This document shows, piece by piece, positions 1-5,268 of a stretch of 5,268 nucleotides of DNA. The first letter of the stretch is position 1, and every line of letters starts with the position of its first letter. Both the position numbers and the translations under genes were made by a program. The stretch is from Desulfurococcales archaeon (lineage in GTDB: Archaea > Thermoproteota > Thermoprotei_A > Sulfolobales > AG1), in assembly GCA_026990885.1 (NCBI GenBank), contig JALXCO010000190.1, positions 1 to 5,268 of the forward strand, in the 5' to 3' direction. Below the pieces are notes generated by a model. The model was given only the letters and a program-made list of their open reading frames with translations, was not told the origin of the DNA and did not search any database.

Positions 1-34
1 CCCCCAGCAATCAAAGCGCGTTTTTACCGGCTAG

Positions 35-217
35 CTATAGCGAGCCTCTCCTCAGACCCTCCCTCAATACCGATAGGCCGCTCCCCAAAAGCAGGAGCCC
101 AAGAATCATTGAGGCTATCGATGGTATGGACCGATCATCTATAAGCAGGTATATAGATAAACCCATAAAAAATATTGCGGCAACCAATAGGGTGTAGATA
201 TATAGCTTAAGATGCAT
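35..217 (-). CDS. small two-helix membrane protein, unknown function
   Basis: This 60-residue protein has no family I recognise. Two hydrophobic helices are visible: residues 5-26 (rich in L, I, F, Y) and residues 33-51 (IASMILGLLLLGSG and onward). They are joined by a short polar loop, DDRSIPS, at residues 27-33. The tail REGLRRGSL is basic and Lys4 precedes helix 1, so by the positive-inside rule both ends should face the cytoplasm, giving a membrane hairpin. The ATG at 217-215 lies 9 bp after the stop of the KaiC-like ATPase gene, and a good ribosome binding site, AGGTGA, overlaps that stop codon. This arrangement suggests translational coupling and makes the small gene credible. No T-rich terminator follows it within the window. 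A role as membrane anchor or partner of the upstream ATPase is inference from position only. Confidence 0.72.
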   Translation of the reverse strand: MHLKLYIYTLLVAAIFFMGLSIYLLIDDRSIPSIASMILGLLLLGSGLSVLREGLRRGSL

Positions 218-221
218 GCCA

Positions 222-234
222 GCGTATCACCTGA
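222..234 (-). promoter_or_regulatory. ribosome binding site overlapping a stop codon
   Basis: Read on the minus strand, the ATPase gene ends ATCAGGTGA. The AGGTGA both contains the TGA stop and complements the archaeal 16S rRNA tail, about 9 nt before the ATG of the small membrane protein. The overlap points to termination-reinitiation coupling between the two genes. Confidence 0.65.
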
Positions 235-985
235 TGAGCATCGGTTTTCCTCCCTCGATCTTATAGTATATGGGATCTGTGCAGTGGCTGGCACCCTTAA
301 CCTTCTTAATAAATATAAACCTGGTAACCTTACCCTTAAGGGGATCCGCCTGAAGATTAAAGATAATCAACCCATCAAACCAGTACTCATTGCCCTTTAT
401 CCATTCAGCAATCTCCTCTGAGTCCGTGTGGACAACAACCAGCGTTAGGATCTCTAAACCCTTAGACACAGTAGCCCTGATATTCTTGAGGAGCTCTGTA
501 GACTGGGCTATATCAACGGTATTAAGGATCTCGTTGTAGGAATCAATTATCAGCAGCGAACCCTTAGCTACAGAGGAGGCCTCCTGCTTAATACCATAAA
601 AGAAGTCATCGACATCAAGCGATGTGAGCTCTCTCGAAATGTATTCTCTGCTTGGCTTAGGTACAGCTATTCTGAACGAGAACCCATCAACGATCCTTAG
701 TTTCCCAGCCTTAATATAGTCCTGGGCGACGTTTCCACCAGCTATAAGGTTTATCCTCTCGATGCTTGATACCGGGTCATCGTCTAGGGTTACATAGATC
801 ACATCATGATCCAGGGCAAGATGATACAGGATTATATTGTTGAGAACCACGCTCTTGCCCGAGCCCGAGGGACCGGCGAAGATGATCATCGATCTCATAT
901 CGAACTCTCCAACACAGCGATCTAGAATCTCAGCACCAAACTTGCATCTAACCTCGGGCGGACACAGAGGCTCCTTTAACCCCAA
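227..985 (-). CDS. KaiC/RAD55-like RecA-superfamily ATPase
   Basis: This 252-residue protein is a single-domain RecA-fold ATPase of the KaiC/GvpD/RAD55-like group. The Walker A motif GPSGSGKS is at residues 38-45. Strand 2 ends in YVTLDDDP (64-71). Walker B is SLLIID (143-148), followed by SYNE. The C-terminal part, WFDGLIIF to FIKKVKGASH (202-234), matches the KaiC pattern of a 'DGvi' strand, a K-x-R segment and 'GsxH'. Members bind ATP, often as hexamers, and act in regulation or as ATPase partners of membrane machines such as FlaH; the substrate here is unknown. KaiC's catalytic Glu-Glu pair is replaced by Asp68-Asp69, and the K-x-R finger reads Lys228-Val-Lys230. The start is TTG at 985-983. 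The first ATG (residue 30) would remove ILDRCVG (20-26), which resembles the conserved 'gLDellgGG' lead-in, so TTG is preferred. Cysteines lie at 8, 14, 24 and 235. The small membrane protein gene follows after 9 bp. Confidence 0.88.
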   Translation of the reverse strand: MGLKEPLCPPEVRCKFGAEILDRCVGEFDMRSMIIFAGPSGSGKSVVLNNIILYHLALDHDVIYVTLDDDPVSSIERINLIAGGNVAQDYIKAGKLRIVDGFSFRIAVPKPSREYISRELTSLDVDDFFYGIKQEASSVAKGSLLIIDSYNEILNTVDIAQSTELLKNIRATVSKGLEILTLVVVHTDSEEIAEWIKGNEYWFDGLIIFNLQADPLKGKVTRFIFIKKVKGASHCTDPIYYKIEGGKPMLIR

Positions 986-1038
986 ACCAACCCCCAGTAT
1001 AGATAGTCTTATAGCATATTAATGTGTGGTATGACACT

Positions 1039-1048
1039 ATATATTTTT
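1039..1048 (-). promoter_or_regulatory. TATA-like box for the KaiC-like gene
   Basis: The minus strand reads CCTAAAAATATATAGTG here. The run AAAAATATAT is a plausible archaeal TATA box. Transcription would be expected about 25 nt downstream, near 1015-1020, giving a leader of roughly 30 nt before the TTG start. A second candidate, GCTATAAG at about 1009-1016, would give an almost leaderless transcript. Neither can be chosen without mapping the transcript start. Confidence 0.45.
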
Positions 1049-1060
1049 AGGATTAGCATA

Positions 1061-1079
1061 ATTCGATATAATATCGAAT
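1061..1079. promoter_or_regulatory. perfect 19-bp palindrome, candidate operator
   Basis: ATTCGATAT-A-ATATCGAAT consists of two perfect 9-bp arms around a single central base at 1070. It lies in the 172-bp divergent region between the KaiC-like gene and the SCO1/SenC gene, about 12 bp upstream of the likely TATA box of the former and about 38 bp upstream of a candidate box for the latter. Size and symmetry fit a site for a dimeric helix-turn-helix regulator. The position, upstream of a TATA box and not over it, would suit an activator of the KaiC-like gene or a shared regulator. Which protein binds it is unknown. Confidence 0.55.
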
Positions 1080-1117
1080 AACATTCTATAAACCCATATA
1101 TATCTATATATTCAATA

Positions 1118-1125
1118 TTTATTAA
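1118..1125 (+). promoter_or_regulatory. candidate TATA box for the SCO1/SenC gene
   Basis: TTTATTAA lies 32 nt before the ATG. A transcript starting about 25 nt downstream would carry a short leader holding the ribosome binding site. The alternating AT stretch at 1095-1110 (ATATATATCTATATAT) is an alternative box with a longer leader. Confidence 0.35.
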
Positions 1126-1147
1126 GAAACAAGTTACTTAAATCCAC

Positions 1148-1154
1148 AGGTGAT
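1148..1154 (+). promoter_or_regulatory. strong ribosome binding site AGGTGAT
   Basis: AGGTGAT is an uninterrupted complement to the archaeal 16S rRNA 3' tail. It lies only 3 nt before the ATG at 1158 and 9 nt before an in-frame GTG at 1164. The close spacing to the ATG leaves the GTG as a possible true start, two codons downstream; the protein would be nearly unchanged. Confidence 0.65.
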
Positions 1155-1157
1155 GTC

Positions 1158-1841
1158 ATGCAGGTGAATACAAAGATATTTTATCTTTTAGCAGCTATCG
1201 TGGTTGTTGGATCTTTTGCGGCAGCATACATATATATAATGCCCAAGGGAGAGCCTGTTGTAGCGGAGCTGCAGAAATACGCTATAGTTAGGGATAGAGC
1301 TCAGATAGAGCAGACAGACAAAGATCTAGCATCGCCCAGGCAGGTTCTCGCAAAAACAGACCATGGAGAAATGGCTATACCGATAAAAGGAAAGATAAAC
1401 ATAATGACGTTCCAGTACTTGCGGTGTCCAGACATATGCCACTGGGAGTCCTTCGTTATATCATATATAGTCAATAAATCGATAGCCGACGGGATAAACG
1501 ATAAGATAGTGATAATAACTATAGGGGTGGATCCCTGGAGAGACACGTTCGAGGAGGTTAAGGCGTATAAAGAGAAGTGGCTGGGTAGCCATCTGAATAA
1601 CATTGAGTGGTACTGGGTTCTCGATACGCCTGAAAACATGGCTAAGGTGTGGAACACATTCAAGATCGTGTCTGTATACAATAAAGAGACCGGGCTGGTT
1701 ACACACACAGCTGGATTCTGGATCTTCGATGAGAACGGCAATATCCAGTACCAGATCGTTCCAACACCAAATGGGTGGAGGGACCTCGGCGGCCTATCTA
1801 AGAGCTTGTATGAGCTTATAAAGTATATGGCTTCAAAATAA
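1158..1841 (+). CDS. SCO1/SenC family copper chaperone / thioredoxin-fold protein
   Basis: This 227-residue membrane-anchored protein of the SCO1/SenC family has a thioredoxin-like fold. Family members deliver copper to the CuA site of heme-copper oxidases or keep its cysteines reduced. An N-terminal hydrophobic segment (residues 8-28) lacks an obvious cleavage site and should act as a membrane anchor, placing the rest outside the cell. The metal-binding signature is complete: FQYLRCPDIC, with Cys90 and Cys94 in the CPxxC motif, and His183 in VTHTAGFWIFDENG. The conserved VDPWRDT (124-130), which follows the third strand, is also present. Length is normal for the family. No oxidase subunit gene is in the window, so the partner must lie elsewhere. 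The gene appears monocistronic and diverges from the KaiC-like gene. A general thiol-disulfide reductase role cannot be excluded, since some SenC proteins have one. Confidence 0.92.
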   Translation: MQVNTKIFYLLAAIVVVGSFAAAYIYIMPKGEPVVAELQKYAIVRDRAQIEQTDKDLASPRQVLAKTDHGEMAIPIKGKINIMTFQYLRCPDICHWESFVISYIVNKSIADGINDKIVIITIGVDPWRDTFEEVKAYKEKWLGSHLNNIEWYWVLDTPENMAKVWNTFKIVSVYNKETGLVTHTAGFWIFDENGNIQYQIVPTPNGWRDLGGLSKSLYELIKYMASK

Positions 1842-1844
1842 ATC

Positions 1845-1888
1845 ATACTTGGTGGATTGAAGTATATATTTCGTACACCTAATTTTTA
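1845..1888 (+). terminator. weak hairpin and T-tract after SCO1/SenC
   Basis: Just after the SCO1/SenC stop, ATACTT (1845-1850) and AAGTAT (1860-1865) can form a 6-bp stem with a 9-nt loop. A T5 tract follows at 1883-1887. Archaeal termination mainly needs the T-tract. The stem is AT-rich and weak, and the T-tract also reads as a TATA-like TTTTTATAAG, so its role is uncertain. Confidence 0.3.
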
Positions 1889-1916
1889 TAAGACCGTTAG
1901 CATCTATCTCTATCAG

Positions 1917-1932
1917 TTTAAATATTTAAATA
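1917..1932 (+). promoter_or_regulatory. TATA-box region of the EF-2 gene
   Basis: TTTAAATATTTAAATA lies 30-45 nt before the TTG start of EF-2; its first 14 bases are self-complementary. As a TATA box it would place the transcript start near 1945, leaving a short leader that holds the G-rich ribosome binding site. A second TATA-like sequence, TTTTTATAAG at 1883-1892, could drive a longer transcript. Confidence 0.45.
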
Positions 1933-1949
1933 TCGTTTAACTAATCATA

Positions 1950-1956
1950 GGGGGGT
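1950..1956 (+). promoter_or_regulatory. G-run ribosome binding site supporting the TTG start
   Basis: GGGGGGT is followed after 5 nt by the TTG at 1962. Pairing with the 16S tail is imperfect, but it is the only purine-rich element at the right distance. It supports the TTG over any downstream start. Confidence 0.5.
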
Positions 1957-1961
1957 ATATA

Positions 1962-4175
1962 TTGGTAAGATACAAGACCGTGGAGCAAGTACTGAAAATA
2001 ATGGGTAATGTCGAGCAGATACGAAATATAGGCATCATAGCCCATGTAGACCACGGGAAGACAACCCTAACAGACAGTCTTTTGGCAGCTGCAGGAATAA
2101 TCTCTGAGAAGCTCGCCGGAGAAGCACTAGCCATGGACTACCTCGATGTGGAGCAGCAGAGAGGAATAACCGTTAAGTCCGCAAACATAAGCCTCTACTT
2201 CGAGATGGGGGGTAAGCCATACGTTATAAACCTCATAGACACGCCGGGCCACGTGGACTTTAGCGGTAAGGTATCGAGAAGCCTAAGGGTTCTGGATGGA
2301 GCAATAGTTGTTGTGGACGCCGTTGAGGGGGTGATGACACAGACGGAAACGGTATTGAGGCAGGCTTTGGAGGAGAGGGTTAGGCCGCTCCTATTCATAA
2401 ACAAGGTTGATAGGCTCATAAAGGAGCTTAATATGAAGCCTCAAGAGATCCAGCAGAGGTTTATCCAGATCATAAAGGAGGTAAATAGCCTCATAGAGCT
2501 CTATGCAGAGTCAGAATTCAAGAAGGCTTGGCAGCTAGACCCGGCTAAGGGGCATGTGGCCTTTGGATCCGCGAGAGACAAGATCGGTTTAACCGTGCCG
2601 TACAGCCAGAGGAAGGGGGTAAAGATCCTTGATATGATGAGCGCATACGAAAAAGGCAGAGACGCTGTGGAAGAGCTGCAGAAGAAGATACCCCTATACG
2701 AGCCACTGCTCGAGATGGTTGTGAACTTCATACCCAACCCAAGGGATGCCCAGAGGTATAGGATACCCAAGATATGGAGGGGACCCCTAGACTCCGAGGT
2801 CGGGAAAGCCATGATAAACGCCGACCCAAACGGCCCAACGGTATTTCTGATAAGCGACATGCGCCACGACCCACATGCAGGGTTCATAGCCACCGGGAGA
2901 ATAATGTCTGGATGGCTATCAGAGGGGAAGCAGCTGTACCTGGTAAACTCTAAGCAGACGCAGAGGGTTCTCCAGACAAGCCTGTATATGGGTCCATTCA
3001 GGGAGGTTGCGGACAGGATAACTGCTGGCAACATAGCGGCTGTTCTAGGGCTAGACAAGGCTAGGGCTGGAGAGACCGCTGTGGACCCCTCTCTAAAGGA
3101 CATGATGGTTCCATTCGAGAAGATATCGTATATATCTGAGCCGGTAGTAACTATAGCTGTTGAACCGACAAACCCGCAGGAGCTCACCAAGCTGATCGAT
3201 GCCCTCAAGAAGCTTACTATAGAGGATCCAAACCTCGTGCTCAAGATAAACGAGGAGACAGGCGAGTACCTGCTCTCTGGAATGGGGCATGTGCATCTAG
3301 AGATAGCCCTAACAATGCTCAAGGAGAACTACAAGCTGGAGGTAAAGACCTCCCAGCCCCTAATAGTCTATAGGGAGACAATAAGATCAAGCAGCCAGGT
3401 CCTAGAAGGGAAATCACCCAACAAGCACAACAAGCTCTACATAAGCGTTGAGCCTCTAGATAAAGAGACCATAGCCCTGATCGCCTCAGGCGAAATCACC
3501 GAGGACCAGGATCCGCGTGAGAGGGCAAAGATCCTGAGAGACAAGGCGGGATGGGACTACGACGAGGCGAGAAGGATATGGGCGATAGACGAGAACATAA
3601 ATGTATTCGTGGACAAGACCGTGGGTATACAGCACCTGAGAGAGGTTAGAGACACCATCATACAGGGGTTCAGGCTAGCCATGAGGCAGGGACCCCTAGC
3701 CATGGAGCCTGTAAGGGGGGTTAAGGTCGTTCTGCACGATGCAGTGATACACGAGGACCCGGCCCATAGAGGGCCTGCACAGCTCTATCCAGCAACAAGA
3801 AACCCGATATATGCAGGAATGCTTATGTCGAAGCCCACCCTTCTAGAGCCTCTGCAGAAGCTGGACATCAAGACGCCAATGGATTATCTGGGAGACGTAA
3901 CCGGGGTAGTGAGCAAGATCAGGGGTAGGATAATGGAGGTTCTAGAGCTATACGGCAACTGGGTAAGGATAATTGCGGAGGTCCCGATAGCCGAGAGCAT
4001 GGAGCTTGCCGCAATGCTTAGGAGCGCTACATCGGGCAGAGCTATATGGGGGACGGAGTTCAGCAGATGGGCCCCGGTGCCAGACAACCTTCTACCGGAT
4101 CTTATAAGGAAGATAAGGGAGAGAAAGGGACTAAAGCCCGAGCCTCCATCACCAGAGGACTTTCTCGGGCCCTAA
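1962..4175 (+). CDS. fusA: archaeal elongation factor 2 (aEF-2)
   Basis: EF-2 is the cytoplasmic GTPase that drives ribosomal translocation after each peptide bond. The protein is 737 residues, the length of Sulfolobus-type aEF-2, and is complete. GTPase motifs: G1 AHVDHGKT (27-34), G2 RGIT (67-70), G3 DTPGH (93-97), G4 NKVD (147-150), G5 GSA (202-204). The switch-region DVEQQRGIT is intact. Domain II covers roughly 285-375, domain III 390-465, domain IV 470-615, and V to the end. Domain IV carries KSPNKHNK (484-491) and HEDPAHRGPAQ (597-607), where His602 is the expected diphthamide site and target of ADP-ribosylating toxins. The TTG start (1962-1964) gives MVRYKTVEQVL, matching the usual crenarchaeal N-terminus, while the first in-frame ATG at residue 14 would cut it off. 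No str-operon neighbours (ribosomal proteins S7/S12, EF-1A) are present; the gene appears to have its own promoter. Confidence 0.98.
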   Translation: MVRYKTVEQVLKIMGNVEQIRNIGIIAHVDHGKTTLTDSLLAAAGIISEKLAGEALAMDYLDVEQQRGITVKSANISLYFEMGGKPYVINLIDTPGHVDFSGKVSRSLRVLDGAIVVVDAVEGVMTQTETVLRQALEERVRPLLFINKVDRLIKELNMKPQEIQQRFIQIIKEVNSLIELYAESEFKKAWQLDPAKGHVAFGSARDKIGLTVPYSQRKGVKILDMMSAYEKGRDAVEELQKKIPLYEPLLEMVVNFIPNPRDAQRYRIPKIWRGPLDSEVGKAMINADPNGPTVFLISDMRHDPHAGFIATGRIMSGWLSEGKQLYLVNSKQTQRVLQTSLYMGPFREVADRITAGNIAAVLGLDKARAGETAVDPSLKDMMVPFEKISYISEPVVTIAVEPTNPQELTKLIDALKKLTIEDPNLVLKINEETGEYLLSGMGHVHLEIALTMLKENYKLEVKTSQPLIVYRETIRSSSQVLEGKSPNKHNKLYISVEPLDKETIALIASGEITEDQDPRERAKILRDKAGWDYDEARRIWAIDENINVFVDKTVGIQHLREVRDTIIQGFRLAMRQGPLAMEPVRGVKVVLHDAVIHEDPAHRGPAQLYPATRNPIYAGMLMSKPTLLEPLQKLDIKTPMDYLGDVTGVVSKIRGRIMEVLELYGNWVRIIAEVPIAESMELAAMLRSATSGRAIWGTEFSRWAPVPDNLLPDLIRKIRERKGLKPEPPSPEDFLGP

Positions 4176-4192
4176 CGGTTTTTAGGTTTTCT
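4176..4192 (+). terminator. T-rich terminator-like tract after EF-2
   Basis: Directly after the EF-2 stop come TTTTT (4179-4183) and TTTT (4187-4190) with no hairpin. Oligo-T tracts on the coding strand are the main intrinsic termination signal for archaeal RNA polymerase. The whole gap to the convergent gene is 24 bp, so readthrough would enter the end of the nucleoside hydrolase gene in antisense. Confidence 0.55.
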
Positions 4193-4199
4193 CCTCAAC

Positions 4200-5135
4200 C
4201 TACCTTCTTGTGATGTGATCCATAAGTATATCTATGAATTTTTCGGCATCTATATGGTATGCGGCATCCACACTACCAATCTCGCTCCTTCTAGGTGGAC
4301 GGGACCTGAATACATGGATATAGCCTCTGCTGTATCCGTTATCCAGCGATACAGATATGTAGAGGCTCCTGAACTTAAGGACCCCGCTGTCGATTATGTA
4401 GGATAACGTGATCGGGTCGTGGAGCTCGAAGAATCCTCTTTCGCTAATCACCCTCCTAGTAATCATGGATACTATCCTCGCCACATGTGTATTCAGGCCC
4501 TTTATCTCGTTATAGAGGTCCCTGTCGAGATAGGTTCTGGGATCCTGGGTAACGTCGAGGCCGACGGCCTTTATATCTATGCCCGATCTATAGAGAACCA
4601 TGAAGGCCTCAGGATCAACATATATGTTGTATTCAGAGTATGGGGTCACATTCCCGATCGAGTAGCTGGTTAAACCATACATACCCCCCATAATAACCAG
4701 CTGGTCTAGATTAGCGAAGGATTCAGGAGAATATAGGAAGGCCACAGCTATATTGGTTAGGGGTCCCGTCGAAACAATGGTTACGTTGCTTTCGGTATCT
4801 AGAGCATTAACAATGAATTTAGGCCCGTAAACACCCCTCTCCCTAGTGGAGGGGTCCCCCAGGCCAGAATCTCCTAAACCGTCTCTCCCATGGATCTCTT
4901 CAGACGTCACCAGATCCTTGATTAGCGGCGTGCTAGAACCCCTATAGACAGGGACCTCGGCCCTCCCCGCCAGCTCGAGAATCCTGAGGGTGTTTCTGGT
5001 TGCCCTATCCACATCAACATTACCAGCCGTCGATACCACACCCAGTATATCTAGGTCTGTGGAGTTAGCCGCCATAAGCAGTGCTATCGCATCATCTATT
5101 CCAGGATCCATATTAAGGATGACTTTCCTGGGCAA
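4200..5135 (-). CDS. inosine-uridine preferring nucleoside hydrolase family protein
   Basis: This 311-residue cytoplasmic enzyme of the IUNH family hydrolyses the N-glycosidic bond of ribonucleosides to free base and ribose, feeding nucleoside salvage. The full calcium and active-site set is visible. The N-terminal MDPGIDDA supplies Asp10, Asp14 and Asp15; Asn39 is in TAGNV; IHGRDGLG holds His82; STGPLTNIA holds Thr123; SEYNIYVDPEA holds Glu168 and Asn170; and FELHDP holds His239 and Asp240. Length is typical of the family. Base preference (purine or pyrimidine) cannot be read from these motifs. The start is TTG (5135-5133), giving MPRKVILNMD and the usual short lead into the first strand; the only close ATG (residue 9) would cut away strand 1. 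GGAG lies 6 nt upstream. The gene is 34 bp downstream of another reading frame on the same strand and convergent with EF-2, so it is probably the distal gene of an operon. Confidence 0.93.
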   Translation of the reverse strand: MPRKVILNMDPGIDDAIALLMAANSTDLDILGVVSTAGNVDVDRATRNTLRILELAGRAEVPVYRGSSTPLIKDLVTSEEIHGRDGLGDSGLGDPSTRERGVYGPKFIVNALDTESNVTIVSTGPLTNIAVAFLYSPESFANLDQLVIMGGMYGLTSYSIGNVTPYSEYNIYVDPEAFMVLYRSGIDIKAVGLDVTQDPRTYLDRDLYNEIKGLNTHVARIVSMITRRVISERGFFELHDPITLSYIIDSGVLKFRSLYISVSLDNGYSRGYIHVFRSRPPRRSEIGSVDAAYHIDAEKFIDILMDHITRR

Positions 5136-5145
5136 TCCCCACTCC
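5136..5145 (-). promoter_or_regulatory. ribosome binding site for the nucleoside hydrolase
   Basis: On the minus strand GGAGTGGGGA runs straight into the TTG start. GGAG is 6 nt from the start codon, a normal distance, which supports the TTG. No convincing TATA box is seen in the 34 bp upstream, in keeping with transcription from an upstream gene. Confidence 0.5.
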
Positions 5146-5169
5146 TAACACTAAATCGGCATCCAGGCT

Positions 5170-5268
5170 TTAAGCTGAACCTATCAATCCCGGGACTACC
5201 CTGGCTTCGTATCCGAAGACCTCTCTAAAGGCATCCATAAATGATCTGATGCATTTATTCTCCAGACC
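5170..5268 (-). CDS. C-terminal end of an unidentified protein (partial)
   Basis: A reading frame enters from the right edge and runs 32 codons to a TAA at 5172-5170. It ends in the peptide FGYEARVVPGLIGSA, preceded by a helix-like stretch (ENKCIRSFMDAFREV) with charged and hydrophobic residues alternating in amphipathic fashion. The other two minus-strand frames both stop within this interval, and the composition looks like a real protein end. The fragment is too short to assign a family. The 34-bp gap to the nucleoside hydrolase start suggests co-transcription, so a role in nucleoside, ribose or sugar metabolism would be a reasonable guess, but no motif here shows it. Confidence 0.55.
   Translation of the reverse strand, partial: GLENKCIRSFMDAFREVFGYEARVVPGLIGSA

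Noticed and set aside
1..34. Possible end of a plus-strand gene, reading PQQSKRVFTG then TAG at 32-34
   Set aside because: Ten codons at a window edge cannot be told from chance; the T5 tract nearby is not enough support.
212..421. 69-codon plus-strand frame opposite the KaiC-like gene end
   Set aside because: It is antisense to the conserved C-terminal part of the ATPase and has no supporting site upstream.
1015..1026. Near-palindrome CATATTAATGTG near the expected transcript start of the KaiC-like gene
   Set aside because: It is short, imperfect and in AT-rich DNA; far weaker than the 19-bp palindrome.
1024..1037. GTGT/ACAC inverted repeat with a 6-nt loop
   Set aside because: Four-base arms are expected by chance in a region of this size.
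1090..1116. Alternating TATA-type low-complexity stretch, considered as a repeat
   Set aside because: It is ordinary AT-rich promoter sequence and may itself be a TATA box; there is no repeat array.
1301..1846. 181-codon open frame on the minus strand across the SCO1/SenC gene
   Set aside because: It is antisense to a gene with clear catalytic motifs, and its peptide has no recognisable domain or ribosome binding site.
2501..3322. 273-codon open frame on the minus strand inside EF-2
   Set aside because: It lies opposite a highly conserved gene; the Ser/Ile/Thr-rich peptide is typical of an antisense shadow.
4215..4673. Two plus-strand frames (63 and 84 codons) opposite the nucleoside hydrolase
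   Set aside because: Both are antisense to a gene with a complete active site.

Overview
The window comes from a thermophilic crenarchaeon (Thermoprotei). The clearest marker is a 737-residue archaeal elongation factor 2 that resembles Sulfolobus-type EF-2 along its whole length. Other signs are heavy use of ATA for isoleucine and AGG/AGA for arginine, archaeal TATA-like boxes, GGTGAT-type ribosome binding sites and frequent TTG start codons. A SCO1/SenC-type copper chaperone suggests an organism, or close relatives, with a copper-dependent heme-copper oxidase. The genus cannot be fixed from this sequence alone.

Layout, left to right. Positions 1-34 hold nothing I can call. Positions 35-985 (minus strand) are a two-gene unit: a KaiC/RAD55-like RecA-fold ATPase (985 to 227), followed 9 bp later by a 60-residue two-helix membrane protein (217 to 35). 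The membrane protein's ribosome binding site overlaps the ATPase stop codon. Positions 986-1157 are a divergent, AT-rich promoter region containing a perfect 19-bp palindrome. Positions 1158-1841 (plus strand) encode the membrane-anchored SCO1/SenC protein. Positions 1842-1961 are a short intergenic region with TATA-like boxes. Positions 1962-4175 (plus strand) encode EF-2. Only 24 bp, with a T-rich terminator-like stretch, separate it from a convergent nucleoside hydrolase (5135 to 4200, minus strand). At the right edge (5268 to 5170, minus strand) is the C-terminal end of another protein, 34 bp upstream of the nucleoside hydrolase and probably in the same transcript.

Functionally this is mostly a collection of separate units: translation (EF-2), oxidase copper delivery or thiol redox (SCO1/SenC), nucleoside salvage (nucleoside hydrolase plus an unidentified partner), and a possible membrane-linked ATPase module (KaiC-like protein plus membrane hairpin). 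The least explained parts are that ATPase/membrane pair, whose ATPase appears altered at the positions that drive hydrolysis in KaiC, and the palindrome between it and the SCO1 gene. No tRNA, rRNA, CRISPR array or mobile element was recognised.
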